From Durusdinium trenchii (Eukaryota; Sar; Dinophyceae; Suessiales; Symbiodiniaceae), in the NCBI GenBank assembly GCA_963970005.1, contig CAXAMN010005313.1:124001-188000 (forward strand): 64,000 nucleotides of DNA. The letters are read 5' to 3'. The notes under the pieces were generated by a model, which did not search any database, was not told the origin of the DNA, and was given only the letters and a program-made list of their open reading frames with translations. Shown one piece after another: positions 32,719 to 43,829 of the stretch (position 1 is its first letter; every line of letters starts with the position of its first letter). The position numbers and the translations under genes were made by a program.

Positions 32719-34026
32719 GTGCTGGGAGGTGTCACGGGGGTGCATGTCGATGATGTGGTTCTCGGAGGCAGAGGGGACGTTTTTGAGAAGGCCCTAGCTC
32801 AACTCAAACAGCAATTCCCGTTTCGCAAGTGGATGGTCGGAAAGGGGACTTTCTGTGGATCAAGTTTGACACAGGATGAAACAGGTGCAATCACAGTGAG
32901 CCAGGAACAGTTTGCAGAAAACATGGTGAAACCCAAATTGAGGACAAAGGAGGACGCGACGACAACAGTGAATGCAGAGGAGGCAACATCCTTGAAGTCA
33001 GTGCTTGGAGCAGGACTCTGGCTGGCGAAGGAAACGCGCCCTGACCTAGCGGTGCAGGTGAGTCAGGGACAACAACTCATGCCGTCCCCAACACTAGGTG
33101 CAGCCAGAACAGTTGCCAATGTCACCCAAAGAGCAAAACAGTACAAGCACCTAACCTGGAAGATTGTGCCGATCCATTTTGACAAGATCCGACTTTGTTT
33201 GCACACAGATGCGGCTTTTGCAAACGCCAGAAAGCAAGGCACACAAGCAGGATACATTGTTGGAGTGACAACAGATGAACTTCGGACCGGAGCACCAGCA
33301 GTATGGGCACCAGCAACCTGGAAATCGTACAGGCTAAAGAGGGTCGTTGGTTCAACTTTTGCTGGAGAGACTCAAGCTCTAATGGACGGACTGGGACATA
33401 CCGAATGGATTGCTTGTCATTTAGCAGAGCTGCGTTTTCCGGAGTTTTCATTGGAGCAACGGTCTAAATTCATCAAGGAGTTTTGCATTCAAGCAATCAC
33501 AGACTGCAAGAGTATTTATGACCATCTACAGACATACTCGTCCCCAAGTAGTGTTTCAGACAAGAGAGTTGCCATCGATTTGATCGTAGTGAAGGAAACG
33601 ATGAAACGAGTTTGGGGAACTATCAGATGGGCACCAACCTGGCTACAACTAGCAGACGCTCTAACAAAGGAAAACGCAGATGCAATGGATGTTTTGAGAG
33701 GAGCTATTACTAGTAACCAGTACCATCTGAACAATGAGAGTGTGATGCTTCAAAACGCTGCCGAGCAGAGGGCGATTCGAAAGCGACGACCGCAAGAGAC
33801 ACGAGGCTCAGAAGTTTTGATCGCACGAGCAGTAGAAGCAGCCAAGATGGTGAAGATCGACACCAAAGGTCTGAAGGAGATCGAGATGAGGGCACTCATG
33901 GAGGTGATGACCTACAGGTATGCCAAAAATGAGGAAGAATTCAAGAAGACCGGGATGGAGGCAGAAGTACCTTCAAATGATGCTTCGCGAATTCGGCGCC
34001 GAGCCGGAGCTGGTGATGGAACTTAG
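32719..34026 (+). CDS. RT C-terminal part and RNase H of the copia element
   Basis: This frame is continuous with the preceding segment apart from the TGA at 32,707; the GTG at 32,719 is not a true start. VTGVHVDDVVLGG holds the RT catalytic Asp pair (32,749-32,754). The RT thumb follows, then RNase H with Asp in LHTDAAF, Glu in FAGETQALMDG, Asp in AITDCKSIYD and the terminal LADALTK motif. From about 33,955 the natural coding frame shifts again, so the last 25 residues, including the Arg-rich tail, are probably out of frame. Confidence 0.88.
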   Translation: MLGGVTGVHVDDVVLGGRGDVFEKALAQLKQQFPFRKWMVGKGTFCGSSLTQDETGAITVSQEQFAENMVKPKLRTKEDATTTVNAEEATSLKSVLGAGLWLAKETRPDLAVQVSQGQQLMPSPTLGAARTVANVTQRAKQYKHLTWKIVPIHFDKIRLCLHTDAAFANARKQGTQAGYIVGVTTDELRTGAPAVWAPATWKSYRLKRVVGSTFAGETQALMDGLGHTEWIACHLAELRFPEFSLEQRSKFIKEFCIQAITDCKSIYDHLQTYSSPSSVSDKRVAIDLIVVKETMKRVWGTIRWAPTWLQLADALTKENADAMDVLRGAITSNQYHLNNESVMLQNAAEQRAIRKRRPQETRGSEVLIARAVEAAKMVKIDTKGLKEIEMRALMEVMTYRYAKNEEEFKKTGMEAEVPSNDASRIRRRAGAGDGT

Positions 34027-34147
34027 TGGACTGGCTGAACAGTACCACCTTGCCACAGATGACGAGGGTTGGTCGATCGCATCAGGTGCGTCCCAAGGAC
34101 TCCGTGCCGCTGCGAAGCCAAAGTCCCGGTTCCCGAGGTCACCGTAG
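33956..34147 (+). pseudogene. C-terminal tail of pol in a shifted frame
   Basis: In frame 2 the sequence reads GWRQKYLQMMLREFGAEPE and goes on with a protein-like Glu/Leu-rich tail to TAG at 34,145-34,147. The upstream frame reads KNEEEFKKTG up to the GGG run at 33,952-33,954. One base less in that run would join the two, so this is most likely a single-base indel near the natural end of pol. Confidence 0.7.
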
Positions 34148-34188
34148 GCGAAGTCAGAGTCAGTTGAGCCAACATAGATTTTGATCCG

Positions 34189-34357
34189 TGTGATTTTCAC
34201 GGATTGGCTCACCTGACATGTCCGTTTGCCTTTTAGGCTGGAACCTTTTGCAGGCTTAGCGTAGGAACGCTATGGATGGCCTGACGGCCAGCCCTTGAAC
34301 CGTGGAAAAGGGCTTTGCGGCTTTGGTGGAGCAGGCGCTCACAGGCAAGCCAGTTCA
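34189..34357 (+). repeat. 3' LTR
   Basis: A copy of the 5' LTR (TGTGATTTTCACGG ... CCAGTTCA) with no difference seen by eye. It is followed by AACTAGT, the right copy of the target duplication. No strong polypurine tract is visible directly before it. Confidence 0.9.
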
Positions 34358-34364
34358 AACTAGT

Positions 34365-35005
34365 GGTGACGATGGTGCTGGTTTAAATTGAAGACTCGTC
34401 AGGTGGATCCCGTAGCCTCGTCTTCATGCCATGTGGTGTTTTCATCCGCTGCTTCACTGGTTTTCAACACGGACACCGCCGGGCTGTGGAACGTTCAGAG
34501 ACAAAGAGAGCGCTCCTCCCACCTGAGCCTTCCGAAGCAGCTTTGTACGGTAGGTATTGTGACCCAGTTCAAGCCAGAGACTCGCGTGCGTTGACCCTCA
34601 CTTTGCGCTTTGCCCGGGACCTCTTGTGCATTCATTTTCAAGAAGACGGACTAGCACCAGCTGAGTTGTTCTTTGACAAGCGGAGTCAGGGTCTTGTCAT
34701 GGCGAGTTTGCATGTGTCCAGCCGGAACAACGCGGTTTCGGGAAAACAAGTGCTGACCAACTGGGTGGGACAACATCCAGTCCAACGTCCAACCGGAGGT
34801 GATGTTCTTAAGTGTAGCTAGCTGCAGTGGGACAAGTCCGGTTCCAAAGATCTCAGCTAGTGATGTAGCTGGTAGGGATGCCAGCAACAAAGCCTTTGAA
34901 GCCAGAGATGCTTGACACTGAGAGCGCTTCGCTCCCGTAGCACCTTTGTTTCAAGATCGCCGCCCCCATCGTCTGCAGACGATTGGGGCGGCGCGTCCCC
35001 TGCAG
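34365..35005. other. Spacer between retrotransposon and host gene
   Basis: No supported gene. A frame at 34,426-34,821 is open for 131 codons but shows no known motif. Just before 35,006 a GC-rich imperfect inverted repeat around GTCTGCAGACGATTGGGGCG is visible, perhaps in the 5' leader of the next gene. Confidence 0.4.
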
Positions 35006-35782
35006 ATGGCAGGGGCGCCGCAGACCGCGTCGGCGTCCATGGCGCGGTACGTGGCGGTGAATGGCGCAGCAGGGGAGCTGTGCCAGATCCAGGTGGAGGA
35101 GGGCTGGACGACATGGAACTTGAAGGAGGCCATCTCTCAAGTGCCGCCCTCAGAACGCCGCAAGATCTTGTTTGTGGGTTCTTCTTTGGTGCGGGTGGTG
35201 TTGCTCAAGGTCGTGAAAGACAGTGCGACAGTCCGCAGAAAAGAACCCCAGAAAACACATGCAGTAACCCAAACAGAACACCAATCCCCAAGCCCAAAAG
35301 AACACACACACAGAACACCAGTCCCCAAAAATGCACCCAAACAGCAACCCACCCACCCACCGGTGGCTGGTCCGATCCGAGGCCCGTGGCTTGGAGCCGT
35401 TGGAGCAGCGCCTCATCTGCGGCCTGCGCGAGCTCAAGGACACCGAAGCACTGGAACTCCTCGCGAGCGAACATCCCGAGGCGGGGGGAACCGAGGGAAG
35501 GGAAGGGAGAGCTGTTGGGAAGTTTAGTGGAGTGGGCTTGAAAGGGCAGCTGGGGAGGGTAGTAGGATGTTATGGGCTTTGGGGGTGCGGCTTGGAGGTG
35601 TTGGTGGGATGTTTTGCGGGTTGGTGGGCTGGTTGCAGATTTGAAGAGACACTTAGGCTCCTTCAGCAAATTTGGAAGGCCGCTCGCGCGCTCGCGAGGT
35701 GACCCTGGTGCGACGGAGCGAGCAGCAAGTGAAGTGGCTGCGCATCGCCGAGGAGGAGATGGAGCCGGGAGATGGGCTGCTG
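35006..35782 (+). CDS. Ubiquitin-like N-terminal exons of the DUF4116-PPDK gene
   Basis: Three exons are reconstructed: 35,006-35,140 from ATG, 35,382-35,480 and 35,699-35,782. All junctions are phase 0, and donors are GT, GC and GT with AG acceptors. Joined, they read ...VEEGWTTWNLKEAISQ, then LEPLEQRLICGLRELKD, then VTLVRRSEQQVKWL. This follows the ubiquitin-like layout seen at the N terminus of many dinoflagellate ankyrin and DUF4116 proteins, where a helix ending LKEAI is followed by an xxEQRLIxGxxxL strand. Function is not known; by family it is a fold for protein contacts. A second in-frame ATG at 35,039 could also be the start. The next exons continue in phase, so I treat 35.0-42.9 kb as one gene. 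Exon boundaries are inferred. Confidence 0.55.
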
Positions 35783-36159
35783 GTAGTTTTGGGGTGGGGA
35801 ATTTTCGTCTTGGGAAGCCCGGGTTCCGAGACATGAAATGTGAAAACCTACTGGTGCAGCTGGAGGAAGCTAGGAATTTCAATCAAGCTCCGCCAGAGGC
35901 AGATGACCTTTGAGGTGGTCGACGTGAACAGTAACATAATCCGCCCTTAAAGATCTCGAAGCATACACGCGACCGAGACAATTTGCAGCTTTTGGCAGCT
36001 TGGGCAGCCATAAAAGGACCCACTTCCTTTTTTGTTCCTGACCCCAAACCTGCTTGGCCTGGTGTATGCAGCTCGGGGCTTTTTTCTTCGTCACACACAC
36101 ATCACTTCGACCGAACTTGGATGGCCCACCGACCTCGCCGCTTCACTGACCTTCTCCAG

Positions 36160-37714
36160 GACTGGAGTGAGTTGCTGAATGAGGCCGCTGAGGCCGGTCG
36201 CGGTCGGACATAGTCGGACGTGGCGATACCTCATCGGGAGTTGCTCCAAACTCCGACCACTGGTATGTAGCCAGGAGTGTGGGTCAAACATTGGAAAAGC
36301 AATCTGTAGGATGTTTGTCACTGTTTGGTGTGTTCACTTGAATGTGATAGAGCGATACCTCATCTATGTCCAACTTGCCTGCTGGTGCTCCAACTCCCCA
36401 AGCCCCCAGCCATGCCGAAAACGACCCGCGACTCGCGTCCTGAGGCTTGGGAGGACAAGTCGGTGGTCTTGGCAGCAGTGAGCTCTTGCGGTTGGGCCTT
36501 GCGCTATGCATCCGAGGAGCTGAAGAATGACCAGGACAGACCGATATACGCGCGCGCGCGCGAGGGTTAGTTAGTAAGTGAGTCATCTCATCATGAGCTG
36601 GGTGCACCTGGACATCTCGTTTTGGTGAGGTTAATGTAGGCTCTTGATTATTTACCCCCCTTATAAAGAAATTGGAGTGAACAGGATGCCATGCCAGGCA
36701 TTTGGAACATGAGGAACTTCTTTAAGCAACTTGGGCATTTTCCACGCGTGGTTCGATCTTACGTGGTTTCACGTCAAGTTCCAGCACCCATTAAACGCTT
36801 CTGCCCCATAGGCTCAGACCAACCCAAACTTCCGAAATCAGCTTGGAACCTGGCCTCTGTGCATGGAGGATGTGGCATTAGCTGCTGTGCAGCAGAACGG
36901 CTTAGCTTTGCAGCAACTTGGTGTTGAAGCAGCTTCAGACCTCGGGCGATTTCATGCATAGCCTTCTCCCCAAAACAACCATCCATCCCCAAGACACCGC
37001 GACGAAGACTGAGACCCAGCCTCATCTCATCAGCCCCCCTCCATCGGTTGACCATCGATGACCTTCACCTCACCACTGCCTCCCCCTCTGGGCACCCAGT
37101 CCCCACCCTCCAACCGCCAGGTTCGCCTCGCCGGCGCTGCGCGCCCAGCGCGCCCTGGCGCTGGCCGCGGTGGCGCAGTGCGGCCGCGCCTTCGCCTTCG
37201 CAGCGGAGGAGCTGCGGAGGGAGCGGAGCTTCGTGCTGGCGGCGGCCGGGCGAAACGGCCATGTGCTGAAGTACGTGGAGGAGGCCTGGCGGGGCTGGCG
37301 GGGATGTGGAGGATGTGGGGATGGGAGGATGATGTGGACAAAATCCGGTGCGGCGTAACCAGGAGGACGCAGCTCGTGGTTTGTGGTTAGTTGGTGGGAA
37401 ATGGTATGAGTTTTTTTGACATTCAGTTGACATTTAGGACATTCTTTTGTCTAGCTGATGGATGGAAGTGTGTTCTGGAACCTCCTTGCAGGTGCCGGAC
37501 TGCGTTGCCTCTGCCACATGACATGGACCCCGGAGCTGGAACTCCAATCATCTATGCTGTCTCCAGTTCCTCCCCACCCGCTCAGGCCCTGCAAGACGAG
37601 GAGGTGGTCCAACAGGCCATCGAGCAGTGCGGCAGCGCTTTGAGCGATGTCTTAGGCGATGCCTTTGAGGAGAGCTCCAGGCAGAAGAAGATCAAACACG
37701 TGCTCCTGGACAAG
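36160..37714 (+). CDS. DUF4116 repeat exons of the same gene
   Basis: Four exons: 36,160-36,196, 36,410-36,534, 37,149-37,274 and 37,586-37,714. Donors are GT, GA, GT and GC, and acceptors AG. DUF4116 is a short helical repeat of unknown function with the pattern VxxAVxxxGxALxxAxxxLxxD. Three repeats are clear: SVVLAAVSSCGWALRYASEE in the second exon, LALAAVAQCGRAFAFAAEEL in the third, and EVVQQAIEQCGSALSDVLGD in the fourth. Across the third/fourth junction the join gives VLKYALQDEEVV, which restores the repeat consensus and supports the splice. The last exon ends phase 0 and the next recognised exon (38,707) starts phase 0. GC content is much higher than in the introns. Confidence 0.72.
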
Positions 37715-38706
37715 GCATGCATAGGGCGCAGACTGTTTGCATGTGCGGTGTTGGTTTGGAGTTACTGCGCTATTGGGGCTGGCTTTGTCTCATGGTCATG
37801 GGGTGGTTTTGACCAACCGCAAGGGTGTAGGAATTGGTGATCTGATGGAACCTGTCTCAAGTCTCACCGCAAAGTTCGGGTTTCAGACAGACATGGACTA
37901 GATTCGATACTCGAAAAGCATAGCCCAAAGTTCCACACACAGAGTTAGAATAGTTCTTCCCTGCTTGGAGTTCATTCTGATGTCCACCGCTGTGAACTGT
38001 CCCTGGATGCCTGGCCTCATAGAGCTCATTGAAGTTTGAGTTTCATTGAGTTGAGAAGTGAACACCCCGTCAACACCTACCAAGAGAGGTTGAGAGACCT
38101 GAACTTGGACCCTTCTTCGTGGTACATATGGGATAGGCGAACCATGCCTGTTCAATCTCTCTGGCGGGTAACACTCAGCAAAGAATGGCTGGAACGTTCA
38201 CACGCTACCCTGCACTTGCCCCAAAACACCACCTGCAGGGCGTCTTGGGCTCCGACCTGAAGCCTTCGCGACAGATGGAGTTGGAGCGCGGTGGGCATGG
38301 TTGGAGACGGGGCGGTTTGCTGACCCTACAGGTCCAGTCCGACCCAGCAAAACCTTTCCTGAAAACCTCATTGAGTAGGAAAATCTTTGGGGATGGAATC
38401 AATTTCAACAAAATGAGGTCTTTGACCTGTAGGCTGTAGGGTAAAGATCTTCCACTTTCTCCTTCGATGGGTGCTTTTTTGCACGTCCTATTCCGTGACT
38501 GGGGACGTTTGGGACGTTTGCACGTCCTCTTCCTTTCTATGAGAGCTTGCTGCATCTCGCAATTCCGGAGGAGGGAGCGGGCCTTAGAGGACTTATACAG
38601 AAAAAAGAAAGCCACCAGACCCGCCGAAAGGGGTAAGAGAACAAAGGAGGGTGCGAAAGTGGTTGAGAAAGCTCCTGAGAAAGCTCCTTCTTCAGCATTC
38701 TGTCAG

Positions 38707-41700
38707 GAGCAGATCCCCAACATTTGCTTCTTCGGCCTGGACACCGACACCTCCTCCGCGCCCGGCGCGCGCGGGGTGCAGCGCGCGCTGGGCCCCGCCG
38801 GAGCGGGGCTGCTGGAGATGGCGGCGCTGGGGTTGCCGGTGCCACGGGGGTTCTGCCTCACGGATGGAGCGCAGTGGGGCGAGGCGAAAATGGCCTTGAG
38901 GCAGTTGGAGGCCGAGTTGGGGGGTTGGAGTTGGCGGGTGCTTCCATTTCTTTGTTTCGGCCAAGGGCGCCCCACTTGTTGGAGCAATCTCCCCATAAAG
39001 AGCTTGGGTTTTGCGACTAGGTGACTAGATTTCGTAAGTGACATACATTGCAGAATGTCAGTACCTGTAGTAGTTCTTGGAAGTGTTCCTCGTGGAGAGT
39101 GTGTCCAGGAAAAGCGAACTCCTTGAGCAGCCCGCTTGTCCAGGAACAGCTTTTGGGTTTGACATTTGACGTGGGGTTTTGCGCTGCAGGCTGCATCATG
39201 TAGGACATATTTTGATTTTCTCCTCAGGTGGTGGACGAAGATTGTGCAACAGCGGGTTGGCCAGTTGGAAACATCCAGCCATCGATTGCCTGAGACCAGG
39301 CTTTCTCTATTTTGCTTCTGTGTTTATGCATTTGAGTACCCTTATTATTTGATGCACATGAGCGGGTGCCGCAGTGTGTCTCAAAGAAGGGGTGTCTCCT
39401 GCCCCTTCTTCAACCTGACAGGCCTTGCATCAGCACACCAGCCGTGGACCGCTGCTCTTATCGCTGCGGAACGGGCAGACCGAGCCTCGACATGGGATGG
39501 CAGGGATTTTTGGATGGGAAAAACGGGTTTCAGCCAGGTTTTTCTTGTAAATGCACCTGAAGCCCTAGGCCACAACAACGAGTAAGTCGTGAGCAACGGG
39601 TTTCAGCCAGGTTTTTCCCTTGTAATGTTAAATGCACCTGAAGCCTCGGGGTTCTGTGCCACAACAATGAATAATTAAGTCGTGAGCAAGGCTCCTCCAA
39701 ACTTCCCAACACTCTCTTGACATGAGATGGAGGGCATAGATGCCCAGCATAGAGTGGGTACCGAGTCAATCAAGATGCTGTTGCACGCTTGCACTCACCT
39801 CACAAATTAGAACAAAGAGCAGTTACATTAATGGCCAAGGTCAAAAACATGTTGGCAGCGGTCCATGTTAAGGGCAGCCTTGCGTTTCAAAACAGGATTC
39901 CGTTCCATGATATTTTCCAGGGGCGTTAGAGTCACAAAGAGTATATCGTTGAACAGGCCTTTCCCAAAAGGGTGAGTGTCTTCCCATGAACCGTACAGTC
40001 AGCCCAAATAGCACTGCTTTGCTCTTGGGGGAGCCTGATGATGTCTGTCCGCCTAGGAGATCTCCAACTTGGGCTTGACCGACGAGATTGCCTTGCAACT
40101 GGCGACGGAGGGGATATCGTATGCTGGGATGCTGGGATGAGTCACGAGAACGGTACCAGGGAACCAGGAACGTTTGAAGAGACTTGAAGCGGCCAATCGG
40201 AAATGAATAGTTCGGGTTTGCCATAGGCCGGTTGATTGGCTCTGCACAGCCAGAATTCCAGGAGCGAAACTCCAAACCCAGTTCCAGTCATCATTTCGGC
40301 ATGTTTTTGCAGGAGAACGCCAACTGCGCGTGGGACTCCTACCGCCGCCTGGTGGTCTCCTATGCCAAGACGGTGCACCGCCTAAGCGCGGAGCCCTTCG
40401 ACGCGGAGCTTTCCAAGCTCAAGGACCAGCTCGCAACCAAGGACAGGGCACTGCGGAGTGCGGGTGCCTGCCAGTGCCGGTGCTGAAAGCAGTTGCTTTG
40501 GGGTTGACAGGGCGGGGGATGGATGAGTGAGTGTTAGTTAGAAGTAAAAGGGGAGAGCCTCAAAGCAAGGCATTGCCCCTCCCACCTGACCCGAAGCAAC
40601 CTCTCTTCAGCAGTGTTTGCTGGGAGGATCATCTTGGTGGTCGCTTGGAAGATTGGCAGCTGCCCACCCGCGAGCTCCTTTGGCGAAGGGCTCCAGGGCA
40701 AACGAGCTGGTGATGTCGGGGCACGTCGGGGCAGTTTTGGTGGAAGGGTTTGGAAGGGATTGGCGGATGAGCTTGCGAATTCATTTTCTGACTAGTCTGC
40801 CTAGTGGCTATGAATGGCTATGATTGGCTATTGTCCTTTCTTCTGGTTTCTTCACCTGCCATCCAAGCGAGTGAGGCTGGAGAAGTTGGTGGAGACTTAC
40901 AAGCTCATCTTCGAAGACCAGACTGGAGAAGCCTTTCCTCAGGACCCAGCGGCACCGCCCCAATCGGGTGGAGAGCTGGTAGCCCTGTCAGGCCATGTCC
41001 ACTTTGATATGACATGTTTTTCAACATATAAGTTCATATAAGTTTGTATGAAGCACCAAGTACATCAAGTACAACGGAATGGACACCCCCCCCAAGCTTC
41101 GGCTTCGGCTTCCACGCGACGTCGCCGCGTCGCGATCGCGGAGGACCCGGAAGTCCAGTTCAAGAAGTCCCTGGCGGCGCTGGAGGGCACGGTGATCGTC
41201 GAGAGCATGGTCTTCGGCAACTACGACTTCGACTCCGGCCGGGGGGCGGAGCGAGCGCCCACCCGTGAATCTGGTTTCAGTCGGGAATGACTATCTGGAT
41301 CTTCACCACCTGCAGGAGCTCCTGCAGCCTCCCAGAACCTCCTCCCCTTCTCCTCCGCCTCAGCCCGACTGAGATCGTCCTCCGCCTCAGCCCGCTCGTT
41401 AGGCGTCGGCGTGCTGCAGCTGCAGGAGCCCGGCCTCAACGGCGCCTGGCTGCCGAAGGCGCAGCGCGAGGACCTGCCGGAGCGACCGCGCCGGTCGCTG
41501 TCGAAGCAGCACTCCCAGGACTGGGCCAAGGCACGAGTCGCGGTCAGGTCCGGGACGAAGTGGGGAGGCAGACAGAACGGCGGGTGTGGGGCGGGCGGGT
41601 GTTGGAGTTGGTAAACGTGGAGTTGGTGCTGCTTTGGTGGGATGGGATGGGGTGATGGGAATAGGTCGCTTCGTGTTACCCGACGACGTTTTCAGCGGTT

Positions 41701-42941
41701 CTTTTTTTTCTTGGAGAGGCCAATGCGATCTCTGAGAGCGTGCGCGAGACCGAGTTCCTGTCCTTGGAAGAGAAGTTCTTGCCCGTTTGCGCCGGTCTGG
41801 CGCATTGCAAGGACGCCGCGAAACCCGCGTGCTGGGCATGTCGGACCTGTCCTGGGGTCGGCCGGTGGCAGAAGTTGGGTTTGGAAGCCTTTTGGGCAAT
41901 GCACAGGTGGGGAATGCACCGGAAAGAGTCCATAGAGTCCTTGAAGCGGTGGCATGACGAACCCCTGTTTGGGGATGGTACAATCGACTTCACAGACCTT
42001 GCCCCCCCGACTTGGTCCATCCCTTCTGGAGCTTCTTGTTTCGGGGCGAGTTGCGTCCTGGTCCGTCGCTTTTTTTGTGTTCTGCGGAGGACGTGTTGTT
42101 GAAGGCTCACCTTCAGGTGGATGCCGTGCACTTTGCGGTCCAGTTGCCTGGACGGTCTGGGAAGAGAGGTCTGGAGGGCGGGGGGGGGTCGGAGGAGGGT
42201 GGAGGGTGGAAGGCTGAGCTGGGCTGAGCTGGAGGAGCTTGGGGGCAGAGATCCATCCAGAATGGTTCGATTTCTTGGGCTGAGAGAGATTGAAGCGACA
42301 TGGGGTGCCATACGACAATCCGCTTGTGCCGTCATGTCGGCTACATAGTTCAATGCCAGCCTGTCCAGCTTCAAAGAAGTCCGCACTGCTTATGCCACCA
42401 ACTCCTCCAGCTTATGCCTAGAGATTCACCTGGAGTGAAGACCGACATATACATCATGTGAAATCGGCCCGGTTCGGCGTCCCATTCTGAGCCTCTTACG
42501 AGACCGGCCCCCCCCAAGCCCGAGACCGGCGCATGGAGACCTGTGAGATCGACCCAACCACCCTCAATGAGCATCTCTGTGACCATCCGTGACCATCTCT
42601 GAGGGTCCTGGGTCATTTTTTTGTTTACACCCGCCAGTCCTGTAGGTGCACGGTCTGTTTCTCACCTTTTTAGGAAGACCTGAATGAGCAACATATAGGA
42701 AAAATCACATGGAAAACCGGACAAACACAGGTGGTGAAAGCAAGATATTCCTTTTTTGGCTTGTCCTGACAAAGAGGTGCTGAGGTGAGTTCTCACTCGT
42801 TGAACATTTCTGTTGAACCTCTGGCCTTGCCCCTCGCTCCCTCCAAGGCAAGGCCGTTTGTGGCTCCTCGGCCCGGCGCCCACGTCGCCGGCGAGCGCGT
42901 CCACGGCCAGTGGGGGCAGCGAGTGCAGCCGCTTGGGTTCG
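38707..42941 (+). CDS. PPDK N-terminal (nucleotide-binding) domain exons
   Basis: PPDK interconverts pyruvate, ATP and phosphate with PEP, AMP and pyrophosphate. Exons: 38,707-38,937; 39,434-39,499; 40,057-40,107; 40,313-40,441; 40,868-about 40,942; about 41,097-41,237; 41,403-41,530; 41,719-41,811; 42,117-42,150; 42,853-about 42,941. In order they give EMAALGLPVPRGFCLTD (glycine-rich start), PLLLSLRNGQTEPRHGM, EISNLGLTDEIA, ENANCAWDSYRRL, ETYKLIFEDQTGEAFPQDP, TVIVESMVFGNYDFDSG + VGVLQLQEPG, FLSLEEKF, VDAVHFAVQLPG + RLWLLGPAP. These follow the PPDK_N order (PLLVSVRSGA, NLGL, FAYDSYRR, TGxxFPQDP, GTAVxVQxMVxGN, SGTGV, xGxLxxLQ). Several catalytic-region residues differ (SLRNG for SVRSG; VQLPG for the usual acidic strand), so it may be a divergent paralogue. 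The phosphohistidine and PEP-binding domains were not found downstream. Confidence 0.78.
39523..39688 (+). repeat. Imperfect tandem duplication inside an intron
   Basis: ACGGGTTTCAGCCAGGTTTTT starts at 39,523 and again at 39,596. Both copies continue through ATGCACCTGAAGCC and CACAACAA to AAGTCGTGAGCA. The second copy is about 20 bases longer because of small insertions. It lies in the intron between PPDK exons 39,434-39,499 and 40,057-40,107. Confidence 0.85.
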
Positions 42942-43107
42942 GTGCGTGGGGAGAGAATCGATGGGTTTGTGGAGATTGATTGTGGTGGATGGAGGTGGGA
43001 TATAGAACATGATAGGAACTTTCTGTTTACAAAAGGGGAAGGTGAAAGAGGGTCGACTAAGTCTAAGCTACCTTTTTTGGCACTTGCCCATGATTGTCGG
43101 ACCTTAG

Positions 43108-43520
43108 CCAGACTTGGCCGAAAGCTCCGAGGCCTTTTGGAGGAGCCGGAGGAGCTGCCAGAGCCGATTCCACCTGAGCCAGAGCTCGAGCTGCCGGAGC
43201 TTTTCGAGGAGTCTGAGCTTCCCGAGACTGCTCCTGAGCCGCTGCCGGCCGCTGCGACCGAGCTCCCTGAACTCGTGACCCGCCGCGACGGCTTCCGCAG
43301 CTTCGGCGTTCGCGGCGGCGGCGCGGTGCGCCTGCGCTTCTGGGGCCGCGGAAGGAAAGCGCCGGCGGCGGCGCCGGCGCCGGCGGCCACGGTGGAGGAG
43401 ACGACGGTGGCACGGCTGGCGCTGCCGGTGTGGCAGACGATGTTGGCCGGCGGGTTGGCATGCGTGGCTCACCGGGCTGTTGCTGGGAGTGTGGAGGACT
43501 TGCTGAAGCGCGGAGGGGTG
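43108..43520 (+). CDS. Pro/Glu-rich exon ending in a hydrophobic segment
   Basis: A frame open across this block reads ARLGRKLRGLLEEPEELPEP followed by more Pro/Glu/Leu repeats, a basic segment (VRLRFWGRGRKAP), Ala/Pro-rich spacer, and then LPVWQTMLAGGLACVAHRAV with EDLLKR after it. The junction with the preceding PPDK exon keeps phase if that exon ends at 42,936 (G|GT donor), so it could belong to the same gene. The last segment has the look of the first helix of a mitochondrial carrier (hydrophobic, GG in the middle, basic end), but the signature proline is absent. It could equally be the start of a separate gene. Confidence 0.35.
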
Positions 43521-43829
43521 CGGCAGGCGCCCCAGGCGAGGAGTGTTGGGGTGGAAATGTCGTTCGGTACGGAGGCCGTGGGGGGAACGGGACGTTCTTT
43601 TTTTCAAGTTGGAACTAGCCGGCGTTTCGCGGATCTCCACACGCACTGGCGACGCTGTGCAGGTTCTGGCCAAGAACCTGCTGAAGTTCTCTGGGGGATT
43701 TCCTTTTGGGGCTTTGTGCTGCAGCTTGTATGTGCCTTGGTGAAGCCAAGATAGCCTTTGCTAGAACCATCTTGGCACATGGAAGGTGCCTGAGTTGTAG
43801 GCACCGGGGGTAGCATTTTTGATTGATCG

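Larger units (their letters stand above)
27078..34357 (+). mobile_element. Complete LTR retrotransposon with a methyltransferase-like insert
   Basis: Two direct LTRs of about 169 bp bound 7.28 kb, flanked by a target duplication. Internal order is primer binding site, gag with CCHC knuckle, aspartic protease, an extra C5-methyltransferase-like domain, pre-integrase zinc finger, integrase, RT and RNase H, that is, copia order with one added domain. The LTRs appear identical by eye, so the insertion should be very recent. Yet pol has a frameshift near 32,545, a TGA at 32,707-32,709 and another frameshift near 33,955. Either the copy was made by proteins acting in trans or the indels are assembly errors. 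Confidence 0.93.

Noticed and set aside
42813-43754. Single 313-codon ORF
   Set aside because: It merges a PPDK exon (about 42,853-42,941), an intron and a Pro/Glu-rich exon. Exon joins in phase explain it better.
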